The notes under the pieces: generated by a model
Databases searched by the model: none
What the model saw: only the letters and a program-made list of their open reading frames with translations
Told to the model about the DNA's origin: nothing
NCBI RefSeq assembly: GCF_014195535.1
Contig: NZ_JACIBY010000005.1
Coordinates: 59,807 to 123,806 of the forward strand
Direction of reading: 5' to 3'
Source: Runella defluvii
GTDB taxonomy: Bacteria > Bacteroidota > Bacteroidia > Cytophagales > Spirosomataceae
Length of the DNA stretch: 64,000 nucleotides
Position numbers and translations under genes: made by a program
Shown: piece by piece, positions 24,129-32,536 of the stretch
Layout of the letters: the number at the start of each line of letters is the position of its first letter
Numbering within the stretch: the first letter of the stretch is position 1

Positions 24129-25379
24129 ATGGACAGAGAGTTACCGGAAGAAAGTAAAAAGCAACAATCACGTCGCCGTTGGCTTTGGATAGCTGTAGGC
24201 ATAAGCGGGATTGTCCTTGCCGTATGGTTGCTGCGAAATTCCTTTGGAAATAGCATCAATCAAAAAGACGTGCGGCTCGCTACTGCAGAAGTGGGAGACG
24301 TTGAAAATACCCTCACTGCATCGGGCGAAGTACAGCCCGATTTTGAAGCCGTTATTACTAGCCCCATTACCGCGGTCATTCAGCAAACGTACCTAGAGCC
24401 TGGCGCTTCGGTGAAGGTAGGGGATAAGATTCTGGAGTTGGACAAAGAGTTTACCCAATTAAGCTTTGACAAACAAAAAGACCAACTCGAACTGAAACGC
24501 AACGGAATCGTCAAACTTCGCTGGGAGTTGGATAAAAGCGTGTACGACTTGAAAATCAACGACTCCATCAAAGGCTTAAAAATCAATAGTTTTCGGGCAG
24601 AAGTAGAAAATGCCAAGCGACTCTTTCGCGCAGGAGGAGGCACACGGGAGGCCATTGAGCAAGCAGAACAGACATTGCGCATCGCCCAACTCGAAAAACG
24701 CCAACTAGAAAATGACATTCGGATTAAGCAACAAACGGTGAAAGCCGACATCAAAGAGTCGGAAATTGAGGCGCAAATTCAGGCGAAAGATTTACAAGAA
24801 CTTCAGCGCAAACTGCAACAAGCAAATATCACGGCGAACCGCTCGGGGGTATTGACCTATGTCAACAAAAACATTGGCTCGAAAGTCTCGGAGGGCGAAG
24901 TGCTGGCGCGTTTGGCCGATTTGGGTGGGTTCAAAATCATCGGGGCTATTTCGGACAATTATGCCGAACAAATCCGAATCGGTATGGGAGTCGTGGTCAG
25001 GGTCAACGAGACATTGCTTAGAGGTACGTTGACGAATATCTCTCCTTCGGTTCAAAACAACATTGTCAATTTTGACATTCAGCTCGACGAGAAAGGGCAT
25101 AAGCTTCTACGCCCTAAAATGAAGGTCGAAGTCTTTCCAATTACGGATGCGCATTCGAAAGTTGTTCGGGTGGCCAATGGCGCAGGTTTCACGGGAGTTC
25201 CTGTTCAGGATGTGTTTGTCCTTCGCAACGACGGGAAAGCCGAGCGTCGCACGGTAAAGGTCGGCTTGGCCAACTTTGATTATGTCGAGATTTTGGAAGG
25301 TATCAAAGCGGGAGAAAAGGTGATTATCTCAGACATGAGCAAGTTTAAAAACGCGAAAGAGGTCGAACTTATTCCCTAA
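24129..25379 (+). CDS. Periplasmic adaptor (HlyD/MacA-type membrane fusion protein)
   Basis: A 416-residue protein. A Lys/Arg-rich start and one helix (~17-37, RWLWIAVGISGIVLAVWLL) anchor it in the inner membrane. Then come a half-lipoyl segment (ASGEVQPDFEAVITSPITAV), a long coiled coil (~110-240), a second lipoyl half (ANRSGVLTYVNKNIGSKVSE) and beta-barrel domains (FKIIGAISDNYAEQIRIG). It would link the ABC permeases to the TolC protein encoded eight bases downstream. It is the first gene of a five-gene efflux operon. Confidence 0.9.
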   Translation: MDRELPEESKKQQSRRRWLWIAVGISGIVLAVWLLRNSFGNSINQKDVRLATAEVGDVENTLTASGEVQPDFEAVITSPITAVIQQTYLEPGASVKVGDKILELDKEFTQLSFDKQKDQLELKRNGIVKLRWELDKSVYDLKINDSIKGLKINSFRAEVENAKRLFRAGGGTREAIEQAEQTLRIAQLEKRQLENDIRIKQQTVKADIKESEIEAQIQAKDLQELQRKLQQANITANRSGVLTYVNKNIGSKVSEGEVLARLADLGGFKIIGAISDNYAEQIRIGMGVVVRVNETLLRGTLTNISPSVQNNIVNFDIQLDEKGHKLLRPKMKVEVFPITDAHSKVVRVANGAGFTGVPVQDVFVLRNDGKAERRTVKVGLANFDYVEILEGIKAGEKVIISDMSKFKNAKEVELIP

Positions 25380-25386
25380 CAGCAGC

Positions 25387-26844
25387 ATGAAAAAGAGATA
25401 TTTATCCGCATTTATTGCACTTATACTGTCCTTTGGGGGGCAAGGAGGGAAGCTTTGGGGGCAAGTGGGGGTGACCCTTTCGGAAGTAGTAGAAATGGCT
25501 CGTAATCAGTCGATTTCGGCACGGCAGGCGGCTACTACCAAAGAAACTAAGTACTGGGAATACCGTACGTTTTTGTCGAATTACAAACCGCAACTAACCC
25601 TCAACGGAAATTTGCCCGCTTTCAGTCGGTCGTTTATTGAAGTGCGTCAGCCCGATGGAACGATTCAGTTTCAACCCGTTCGGAACAACAACTCTTCCTT
25701 GAACCTGTCTCTGAGCCAAAGTATTGCTGCCACGGGAGGAAGCATTTATGCGACATCGCAGTTGCAGCGTTTTGATGATTTTGACCGTAAAAATACCCTT
25801 TACAACGGTACCCCATTTGCCGTTGGGTATATGCAGCCGTTGCTACGCTTCAACTCGTTTAAGTGGGACAAAAAAATTGAGCCATTAAAATTCAACGAAA
25901 GCCAACAAGCCTACGTAGAATCGTTGGAACAAATTTCGTTGCAGGCCAGTGGATTGTTTTTCGATTTGTTGTTGGCACAAGTCAATTTACAGATTGCCGA
26001 AACCAACTTGACCAATACCGATGCGATTCTAAAAGTAGCCAAGGAGAAGTTTGAATTGGGAAAAACAAGCCGCAACGAAATTCTTCAATTGCAGTTGGAG
26101 TTGCTCAAAACCCAAAAAGCAGTAGGCGTGTCGAAGCGTGATTTAGAAATCGCGTCGCTCAATATGAAAAGCTTTATTGGCCTTCAAAACGAAGGAAAAC
26201 TCGTTTTGAATACGCCACGCCCTCCTATTGCAATGGTATTATCAACGGAGAAGGCCATTGCGGAAGCATTTGCCAATCGGGCCGATGCCATTGGATTTAG
26301 TCGCCGAAAGTTAGAGGCAGAGCGGGCTGTATCCAAAGCCAAAGGCGATAATGGGCTCAATGCCACACTGACGGCTACGATGGGGTTTTCGAACCGAGGG
26401 CAAACCGTGCCTGAGCTGTACCGCAAACCTCAAGACCAACAAACCGTTCAACTACAACTTGACATCCCGATTTTGGATTGGGGACGGTCGAAGTCGCGTA
26501 CCAAAACCGCCGAAGCACAGCGCCAGCTAACGCAGTATGCCGTGGAGCAAGACCAACAAAATTTTCGCCAAGAAATTTACACCCAAGTATCTCTCTTTGA
26601 GATGCTTCGCGACCAGTTGGCGCTTACCGTCGAAGCCGATAGCATTGCCTCAGAAAAATACAAGATAGCCCAAGAACGCTACGTATTAGGCAACTTGAGC
26701 ATTACGGATTTGAGCATTGCTTTTACCGAAAAAGACCAAGCTAAGCGCGATTATATCTATGCCTTGCGCGATTATTGGGGCGCCTATTATAAACTCCGTC
26801 AGTTGACGTTGTACGATTTTGAAACCAACAGTAAATTAAAATAA
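25387..26844 (+). CDS. TolC-family outer-membrane efflux protein
   Basis: A 485-residue exported protein with signal peptide (...FIALILSFGGQGGKLWGQ). It contains the two repeated long helical hairpins of the family: NLTNTDAILKVAKEKFELGKT, then QRYVLGN-like AQERYVLGNLSITDLSIAFT near the C-terminus. Outer-membrane strands such as QLQLDIPILDWGRSKSRTKT lie between. It forms the exit duct for the MacB-type transporter encoded around it. Eight bases separate it from the adaptor gene. Confidence 0.9.
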   Translation: MKKRYLSAFIALILSFGGQGGKLWGQVGVTLSEVVEMARNQSISARQAATTKETKYWEYRTFLSNYKPQLTLNGNLPAFSRSFIEVRQPDGTIQFQPVRNNNSSLNLSLSQSIAATGGSIYATSQLQRFDDFDRKNTLYNGTPFAVGYMQPLLRFNSFKWDKKIEPLKFNESQQAYVESLEQISLQASGLFFDLLLAQVNLQIAETNLTNTDAILKVAKEKFELGKTSRNEILQLQLELLKTQKAVGVSKRDLEIASLNMKSFIGLQNEGKLVLNTPRPPIAMVLSTEKAIAEAFANRADAIGFSRRKLEAERAVSKAKGDNGLNATLTATMGFSNRGQTVPELYRKPQDQQTVQLQLDIPILDWGRSKSRTKTAEAQRQLTQYAVEQDQQNFRQEIYTQVSLFEMLRDQLALTVEADSIASEKYKIAQERYVLGNLSITDLSIAFTEKDQAKRDYIYALRDYWGAYYKLRQLTLYDFETNSKLK

Positions 26845-26916
26845 CCCCACCCTGCCCTTCCCCTGTAGGGAGGAGAGAGTTATTCTCCTTCCCTACAGGG
26901 GAGGCGATGAGGTAAA
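26845..26916. repeat. Palindromic GC-rich intergenic repeat
   Basis: CCCCTGTAGGGAGGAGA (26860-26876) and TCTCCTTCCCTACAGGGG (26884-26901) form a near-perfect 17-base stem with a 7-base loop. They are flanked by CCCCACCCTGCCCTT and GAGGCGATGAGG, which extend the pairing loosely. It sits inside the efflux operon between tolC and the ATPase gene. A related-looking element is embedded in pbpC (49170-49262). Confidence 0.7.
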
Positions 26917-26930
26917 ACCAAAAACAATCC

Positions 26931-27596
26931 ATGATACAGCTAAAAAACATCGAAAAAGTCTATCGCACAACCACGATAGAGACAGTCGCGCTCAACAAAG
27001 TGAATTTGAGCGTCGAAAAAGGAGAATTTGTGTCGATTATGGGGCCTTCGGGTTGCGGAAAAAGTACCCTGCTCAACATCATCGGGCTACTCGACGAGCC
27101 TTCGAAGGGGCAAGTGGAGATTGACGGAAAACAAACCAACGGTCTTTCGGATGCGCAATTGGCGAGTTTTCGGAACCAAACCCTCGGGTTTATTTTCCAA
27201 AGCTTCCATTTGATTAATGACTTACCTGTCTTGGACAACGTGGAATTGCCCTTGCTCTACCGCAACGTGTCGAGTGCAGAACGCCGTCGCTTGGCCTCAG
27301 AAGCACTCGAAAAAGTAGGGCTGAGCAACCGCATGAAACACTATCCCAACCAACTTTCGGGTGGACAAAAACAACGCGTGGCCATTGCGCGGGCCATCGT
27401 AGGACAACCCGAAATCATCTTGGCCGATGAACCAACGGGAAATTTGGACAGCAACATGGGGAACGAGATTATGGATATTTTACTCACGCTCAACCAGCGC
27501 GATAACGCCACGATTGTGATGGTAACGCACGACGAAAACATGGCCAAACGCACACATCGTTTGATTCGATTATTTGACGGTTCACAGGTATCCTAA
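26931..27596 (+). CDS. ABC transporter ATP-binding protein (MacB/LolD type)
   Basis: A 221-residue ATPase. Walker A GPSGCGKSTLL (~39-49), Q-loop GFIFQSFHLI, signature LSGGQKQRVAIARA, Walker B IILADEPTGNLDS and the switch His in MVTHDENMAKR are all present. The length and the NLDS tail after Walker B fit the MacB/LolD/FtsE class that drives mechanotransmission rather than transport through the membrane. It energises the two permeases encoded directly downstream. Confidence 0.95.
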   Translation: MIQLKNIEKVYRTTTIETVALNKVNLSVEKGEFVSIMGPSGCGKSTLLNIIGLLDEPSKGQVEIDGKQTNGLSDAQLASFRNQTLGFIFQSFHLINDLPVLDNVELPLLYRNVSSAERRRLASEALEKVGLSNRMKHYPNQLSGGQKQRVAIARAIVGQPEIILADEPTGNLDSNMGNEIMDILLTLNQRDNATIVMVTHDENMAKRTHRLIRLFDGSQVS

Positions 27597-27607
27597 TTTT
27601 TAAAACT

Positions 27608-28858
27608 ATGCTATTTAATTACCTAAAAATCACCCTTGCCGTGCTGAAACGTCGAAAGTTTTTTACGTTTATCAGTTTGTTTGGCATCAGTTTTACGCTC
27701 ACTATCTTGGTGGTGGTCACGGCTTTTTTCGACCACTTGGTATCAGCAGGTTATCCCGAAGTAAATCGCGATAACTCACTTTATGTGTGGAATATCAAGG
27801 AAAAAGATACCAAAAATGAAGGCTCAAGTTCAGGCCCTGTTAGTTTTTCGTTTATCAATACGTACATTCGGACGCTCAAAACGCCCGCAAAAGTGGCCGC
27901 AGTGAGTATGTTCAACAGCATCAATATTTATCTGAACAACCACAAAATCAAGGTGATGTATCGCTACACCGATGCTAACTTTTGGGAAGTTACTTCTTTT
28001 GAATTCTTAGAAGGAAAAAGCTATACTGCTCAAAATATTGCTAACAACGATTACGTGGTGGTTATCAACGACAACGTGCGGGATCAGTACGTAGGAAAAG
28101 GACAGCCCGCCGTTGGAAAAATGCTCGAAGTCGATAACGTAAAGTACCGCATCATTGGGGTAGTGAAAGGGTGCCCCGTCACGCGTCTTCATACGTCTTC
28201 AGATTTGTATTTCCCCTACAACACTTCAAAAGCCGATTTGAAAAAGACCGCCTTACGAGGGGATTATATCGCACTTATTTTGCCTAACAATCCCAATGAT
28301 AAGCTCAAATTACAGGAAGAATTTAAGGCCGTTGCGTCTAAAATAAAACCTACAAAAACGGGTGACAAATGGTTTAACCCTGACAAATTATATGTATTTG
28401 CCGACACCTATTTTGTAAGCTTTACGCGCGAGCTAAAAGGTTCAGGCGACGGCGACGGGTCAGCGTTCATTATTTCTATTCTCCTTGGCGTTGTTCTGCT
28501 CTTTATGTCGCTTCCTGCCATCAATTTGGTAAATGTCAACATGAGTCGAATCATGGAACGGGCGTCGGAGATTGGCGTGAGAAAAGCATTTGGAGCATCG
28601 AGCAAGACGCTTGTGATGCAGTTTGTGATTGAAAATATCATCCTGACCCTCATCGGCGGTGTGATTGCCCTGATTCTGTCATCGTTGGTAATTTTTTACA
28701 TTAACCAAAGCAATCTCATTGCCTACATCGACCTAAGTTTCAACTGGAAAGTGTTTTCGGTAGCGATTCTGGTTAGCTTATTATTTGGGTTGTTGTCAGG
28801 GGTTTATCCTGCTTGGAGAATGTCAAAATTACAGGTAGTAGATGCCTTAAAATATTAA
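27608..28858 (+). CDS. MacB-like ABC transporter permease 1
   Basis: A 416-residue inner-membrane protein with one N-terminal helix (~17-42, FFTFISLFGISFTLTILVVV), a large periplasmic domain (~45-290), and three C-terminal helices (AFIISILLGVVLLFMSLPAI, the FVIENIILTLIGGVIALILS region, and VFSVAILVSLLFGLLSGVYP). The coupling motif ERASEIGVRKAFGASSKTLV is the FtsX/MacB signature. It ends with WRMSKLQVVDALKY, typical of the family. It starts 11 bases after the ATPase gene. Confidence 0.92.
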   Translation: MLFNYLKITLAVLKRRKFFTFISLFGISFTLTILVVVTAFFDHLVSAGYPEVNRDNSLYVWNIKEKDTKNEGSSSGPVSFSFINTYIRTLKTPAKVAAVSMFNSINIYLNNHKIKVMYRYTDANFWEVTSFEFLEGKSYTAQNIANNDYVVVINDNVRDQYVGKGQPAVGKMLEVDNVKYRIIGVVKGCPVTRLHTSSDLYFPYNTSKADLKKTALRGDYIALILPNNPNDKLKLQEEFKAVASKIKPTKTGDKWFNPDKLYVFADTYFVSFTRELKGSGDGDGSAFIISILLGVVLLFMSLPAINLVNVNMSRIMERASEIGVRKAFGASSKTLVMQFVIENIILTLIGGVIALILSSLVIFYINQSNLIAYIDLSFNWKVFSVAILVSLLFGLLSGVYPAWRMSKLQVVDALKY

Positions 28859-28863
28859 AAGCC

Positions 28864-30036
28864 ATGATAAAACATTTGTTTAAAATCATCTGGAAGCGAA
28901 GAAAAAGTAACTCCCTGATGATGACCGAAATCTTCTTTTCTTTCTTAATCTTGTTTGCGGTTTGCTCGCTTGGGGTGTATAATTTTCAAAACTACCTGAC
29001 GCCCGCTGGCCTAGAAACCAACAATGTTTGGGTGGCTTTTATCAACTTCAATACCTCAAGCGACACGGCGAAGATGGAGTACAAAGAGTTGGTCAGCCAG
29101 CAACTGAAGCGTTATCGGGAAGTAGAAAGTTTTTCTTATACGAGCGCCAACGCCCCGTTTACGTTTAGTACGATGAGCAACAGTTTTGCCTATAACAAGA
29201 AAAAAGCGTCGAGCGATGTCATCACCGTAGAACCCGATTTTCCTAAAGCGATGAGCATGAACATAACGCAAGGTCGTTGGTTTACGAAGGCAGACATTGC
29301 GGGCAATTTTGTCCCTGTCGTCATTACCAAACACTTAGCCAAGGAGTTATTTGAAACAGAAGACGCTGTTGGAAAAGTATTCGGGGGAGGTGAAGAGTCG
29401 GCAGGAAGTAAAAAAATGAAAGTGGTTGGCATGGTTGATTATTACAAACACAAAAGTGATTTTCAAGAACTTGACAATACACTCTTTCGCCCTTCTGAAA
29501 AATGGGACGATACCATGGTATTAAAAGTGAGAGCGGGAAGTGGAGCCGAGGAGGAAGCCAAAATTGTACGGGAACTGGCACGCCTTGGCAAAGATTGGAC
29601 CATTGAAATTCAACAGATGGACGAAATGAAATCGAACCGTAATAACCTAGTGTTGGTACCTGTTTTGATTTTGTTGATTATCTGCGGCTTTTTGGTCTTC
29701 AACGTCGCTTTGGGGATGTTTGGGGTATTGTTCCAAACCATCAATCGCCGCAAGCAAGAAATTGGCGTCCGCCGCGCTATGGGCGCTACTAAGGGAGCAA
29801 TTTTATGGCATTTTATTGGAGAAACGGCCGTTATCGCCACCTTTGGCCTGATTTTAGGGCTATTTTTTGCCGTTCAGTTTCCGCTGCTAAACGTTTTTGA
29901 CGTGGAGGCAAGTGTATATTTATTCGGCATGTTATTGGCTGTCATTGGTATATACATACTCGTCGGTATTTGTGCCTTTTACCCAAGCCGCCAAGCATCG
30001 GTGTTGCAGCCTGCGGTGGTACTTCATGAAGAATAG
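28864..30036 (+). CDS. MacB-like ABC transporter permease 2
   Basis: A 390-residue paralogue of the preceding permease: N-terminal helix (MTEIFFSFLILFAVCSLGVY), periplasmic domain, then three helices. The coupling motif RRKQEIGVRRAMGATKGAIL and the terminal YPSRQASVLQPAVVLHEE are clear. ATG 28864 was chosen because upstream codons overlap the previous gene and do not fit the family. The two permeases probably form a heterodimer, unlike the single-gene MacB homodimer. Confidence 0.92.
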   Translation: MIKHLFKIIWKRRKSNSLMMTEIFFSFLILFAVCSLGVYNFQNYLTPAGLETNNVWVAFINFNTSSDTAKMEYKELVSQQLKRYREVESFSYTSANAPFTFSTMSNSFAYNKKKASSDVITVEPDFPKAMSMNITQGRWFTKADIAGNFVPVVITKHLAKELFETEDAVGKVFGGGEESAGSKKMKVVGMVDYYKHKSDFQELDNTLFRPSEKWDDTMVLKVRAGSGAEEEAKIVRELARLGKDWTIEIQQMDEMKSNRNNLVLVPVLILLIICGFLVFNVALGMFGVLFQTINRRKQEIGVRRAMGATKGAILWHFIGETAVIATFGLILGLFFAVQFPLLNVFDVEASVYLFGMLLAVIGIYILVGICAFYPSRQASVLQPAVVLHEE

Positions 30037-30262
30037 CCTATAAAAAGTAAAAGGCAAAAAGCAAGGGGCAAGAAAGGCAAGAGGCAAGAAAGGTAAGAAA
30101 GGTAAGAAATAAGAAAGGCAAGAGGCAAAAAAGCAAGGGGGCAAAAGCAAATTTTTCTCTTACTTATTGCAATTTTGCTCTTTGCATTTTGCCCTTTGCC
30201 CCTTACTTTTTATCTTTTGCCCTTTGCCCTTTGCTAATTTGCCCCTTGCTAATTTACGCCCC
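30037..30262. repeat. Low-complexity purine/pyrimidine inverted repeat before the regulator gene
   Basis: About 110 bases of G/A-rich sequence made of GGCAAGA-, GGCAAAA- and GGTAAGAA-like words (30047-30150) are followed by about 110 bases of the complementary C/T-rich words (TTTGCCC, CTTGCCCC, TTTGCTAATTTGCCCC, 30168-30262). The whole could fold on itself. It ends at the regulator start codon. No protein is supported. A shorter piece of the same vocabulary lies inside the regulator gene at 30636-30717. Confidence 0.75.
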
Positions 30263-31705
30263 ATGCTCCTAATCATTGACGACGATATTGCAGTTTGTAC
30301 TTCACTTTCGCTTTTGGCGCGGAAGGAGGGGTTTGACGTGGCTGTTGCGCACAACCCCGACGATGCGTTTCGGATACTGAAGCGGCACGAAGTGGCATTG
30401 GTATTGCTCGATATGAATTTTTCCAACGAAACTTCGGGGAGAGATGGGTTACAGATGCTTCAAGAGCTAAAGACCTTGAAACCAACATTGCCCGTGATTC
30501 TCATTACGGGCTGGGCTACCATCGACTTGGCCGTACAGGGAATGAAACTCGGCGCGGCTGATTTTATTAACAAACCTTGGCAAAACGCGCATTTAATACA
30601 GTCGGTTCGGACGGCTTTGGCGTTGGCCCATTCAGAAGCAAAGGGCAAGGAGCAAAGGGCAGAAGAAATGCCAGATTCCTCACCGATTGCCCCTCGCCCC
30701 TTGCCCACTGCCCTTTCCCGCCGTGCGTTGGACAAACAATTTGATTTTGGACAAATCGTGGGAGAGTCGCCGCAGTTGGTGCAGATTTTACAGACCATTG
30801 GCCGCATCGCCCATACCGATGCCTCGGTGCTGATTTTGGGAGAAAGTGGCACGGGAAAAGAATTGGTGGCCGAAGCCATCCATCAAAACAGCCAACGCGC
30901 CAAGCGACCGTTTGTCAAAGTCAATTTGGGGGGCGTTTCGACTAGCCTTTTTGAGTCTGAAATGTTTGGACACGTTCGCGGGGCGTTTACCGACGCTCGT
31001 TTTGACCGTACGGGACGCTTTGAAATGGCGAACCGAGGAACCATTTTTTTGGACGAAATTGGCGAGCTCGATGCCAGTAGCCAAGTCAAGCTGTTGCGGG
31101 TATTACAAGACCGCACCTACGAGGTGTTGGGAAGTAGTAAAACCAAATCGGTGGATGTTCGGGTCATTTGCGCCACGAACCGAAACCTCGAAGAAATGGT
31201 AGCTAAAGGTACTTTTCGGGAAGATTTGTTGTACCGCATCAATTTGATAATCATCCACTTGCCCGCCTTGCGTGAGCGTCCCAATGATATTCCACTATTG
31301 GTGGAGTTTTTTGTGGATAACTTACGCCAAATCTACCAACGGCCGCATTTGCAGGTAACGCGAGAGGCATTGCAGTGGTTAAAAAACCTGAACTTGCCTG
31401 GGAATATTCGGCAGCTTAAAAATTTGGTAGAACGTACGGTACTGATTAGCCATCGCGACGTGCTAACGATTGAAGATTTTCAACAAAACTACCAAGGGAC
31501 TAAAAATTCGGCACTCTTCCCTTCTCCTTCATCACTCCCAGATGTGGGCAGTATGACGCTCGAAGAAATGGAAATTCAGATGATTCGTCGAGCGATGGAG
31601 TTTCACCGCGGGAAAGTGGCGCGCGTGGCTAAATCGTTGGGCATTACGCGTTCCGCACTTTACCGACGTTTGGAAAAGTTTAATATCCCTTTTGATGAAG
31701 AGTAA
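30263..31705 (+). CDS. NtrC-family sigma-54-dependent response regulator
   Basis: A 480-residue protein. The receiver domain (~1-120) has IIDDD, phospho-acceptor LLDMNF (Asp ~53), ITGWA and INKPW. A low-complexity linker follows. The AAA+ domain has Walker A ILGESGTGKELVAEAIH, the sigma-54 loop as GAFTDA instead of GAFTGA, and Walker B GTIFLDEIGELD. A Fis-type helix-turn-helix ends the protein (ARVAKSLGITRSALYRRLEK). ATG 30263 was chosen because it gives a clean receiver start; upstream codons translate the repeat. Its kinase is probably the gene at 32537, and the efflux operon upstream is the likely target. Confidence 0.93.
   Translation: MLLIIDDDIAVCTSLSLLARKEGFDVAVAHNPDDAFRILKRHEVALVLLDMNFSNETSGRDGLQMLQELKTLKPTLPVILITGWATIDLAVQGMKLGAADFINKPWQNAHLIQSVRTALALAHSEAKGKEQRAEEMPDSSPIAPRPLPTALSRRALDKQFDFGQIVGESPQLVQILQTIGRIAHTDASVLILGESGTGKELVAEAIHQNSQRAKRPFVKVNLGGVSTSLFESEMFGHVRGAFTDARFDRTGRFEMANRGTIFLDEIGELDASSQVKLLRVLQDRTYEVLGSSKTKSVDVRVICATNRNLEEMVAKGTFREDLLYRINLIIIHLPALRERPNDIPLLVEFFVDNLRQIYQRPHLQVTREALQWLKNLNLPGNIRQLKNLVERTVLISHRDVLTIEDFQQNYQGTKNSALFPSPSSLPDVGSMTLEEMEIQMIRRAMEFHRGKVARVAKSLGITRSALYRRLEKFNIPFDEE
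30636..30717 (+). repeat. Repeat insertion inside the response-regulator gene
   Basis: A left piece of AAAGGGCAAGGAGCAAAGGG-like words (30636-30663) and a right piece of TTGCCCCTCGCCCCTTGCCC-like words (30687-30717) form an inverted repeat. It is translated as a low-complexity stretch (AKGKEQRAEEMPDSSPIAPR) between the receiver and AAA+ domains. The frame is kept. The composition matches the intergenic repeat at 30037-30262. Confidence 0.7.
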
Positions 31706-31825
31706 AGTAAGTAAGTAAATGGGCAAATTTGCAAGTGAGGCAAAAAGCAAAATTAATTGATACTTCACATAGAGCCGCTAAGGCTTAGATAATCAGTCTT
31801 TTGTACCCTTTGCGTCATCGCGACT

Positions 31826-32530
31826 TTACGTGAATTGATTGGCATTAACACCCAAAAAAAACGATTCTAGCAGCAGGAAATTTTCGGAACGTTGGTACCA
31901 ATCGTTGAAAACAAGCTCTAACATATTGACGTCAAACGTACCAAAATCGTGCGCATAAAATGCTTGAAGGCGCTCCACAAAAGCAACGGGCTGCACGAGC
32001 GGGACACGAAAGCGAATTACAGTCGAATGCGCCGTTTGAATGCTATAACGCTTATCAATAGAATGCTGCAACGACGACGTTTTGAAGGTCGTTCGGAGGT
32101 CGTTCCGAATGGCCGCCAAGGTGTCATCCATCGGAAAACCTTGTACAAGTACGCAGCTTGCGGAGGCGGTAATGCCCGAAAAACGCACCCGAAAACCCGC
32201 ATACTTTTTAACAACCTCACGGATTCGGTCAATGTACTCCTGCGGATGAATCGCTGAAAGTGAAAAACCTTCGTAACACGAAATAATCGACAAGACGGTC
32301 AGATGAATATCCGTCAAAGGGTAGTAATATTGCTGAGGTTCTAGGAGAAATAACGCATCAAGCATCGTATGAATTTGCTGCTTACTTTCTGCCGACGGCC
32401 GCGCAATAAGCGTAATACCACGACGTGTATCAACGGGAGAGTCAATCAACGGGTCGTACTCAAAAAGACCCTTCGCGAATCCTTCGTTGGCCGCGAGCCA
32501 CATCTGTTGGTAATGCGCTTCTAAATTCAT
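31826..32530 (-). CDS. Putative 2H phosphoesterase (2'-5' RNA ligase-like)
   Basis: A 234-residue cytoplasmic protein. Two H-x-T/S-h motifs lie about 85 residues apart, DIHLTVLS and AHSTVIRFR. This is the arrangement of the 2H superfamily, which acts on 2',3'-cyclic or 2'-5' phosphodiester bonds. TLIARPSAESKQQIHTMLDA near the N-terminus would supply the first strand and helix. It lies on the minus strand between the response regulator and the kinase, and only six bases separate its start codon from that of the kinase. Substrate and link to the two-component pair are unknown. Confidence 0.6.
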   Translation of the reverse strand: MNLEAHYQQMWLAANEGFAKGLFEYDPLIDSPVDTRRGITLIARPSAESKQQIHTMLDALFLLEPQQYYYPLTDIHLTVLSIISCYEGFSLSAIHPQEYIDRIREVVKKYAGFRVRFSGITASASCVLVQGFPMDDTLAAIRNDLRTTFKTSSLQHSIDKRYSIQTAHSTVIRFRVPLVQPVAFVERLQAFYAHDFGTFDVNMLELVFNDWYQRSENFLLLESFFLGVNANQFT

Positions 32531-32536
32531 GGAGTT

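Noticed and set aside
30167-30262. N-terminal extension of the response regulator
   Set aside because: It would translate the repeat into a hydrophobic leader before the receiver domain. The ATG at 30263 gives a normal receiver start.
31705-31720. GTAA microsatellite after the regulator gene
   Set aside because: Only three or four units of a tetranucleotide just past the stop codon; too short and outside any gene to suggest phase variation.
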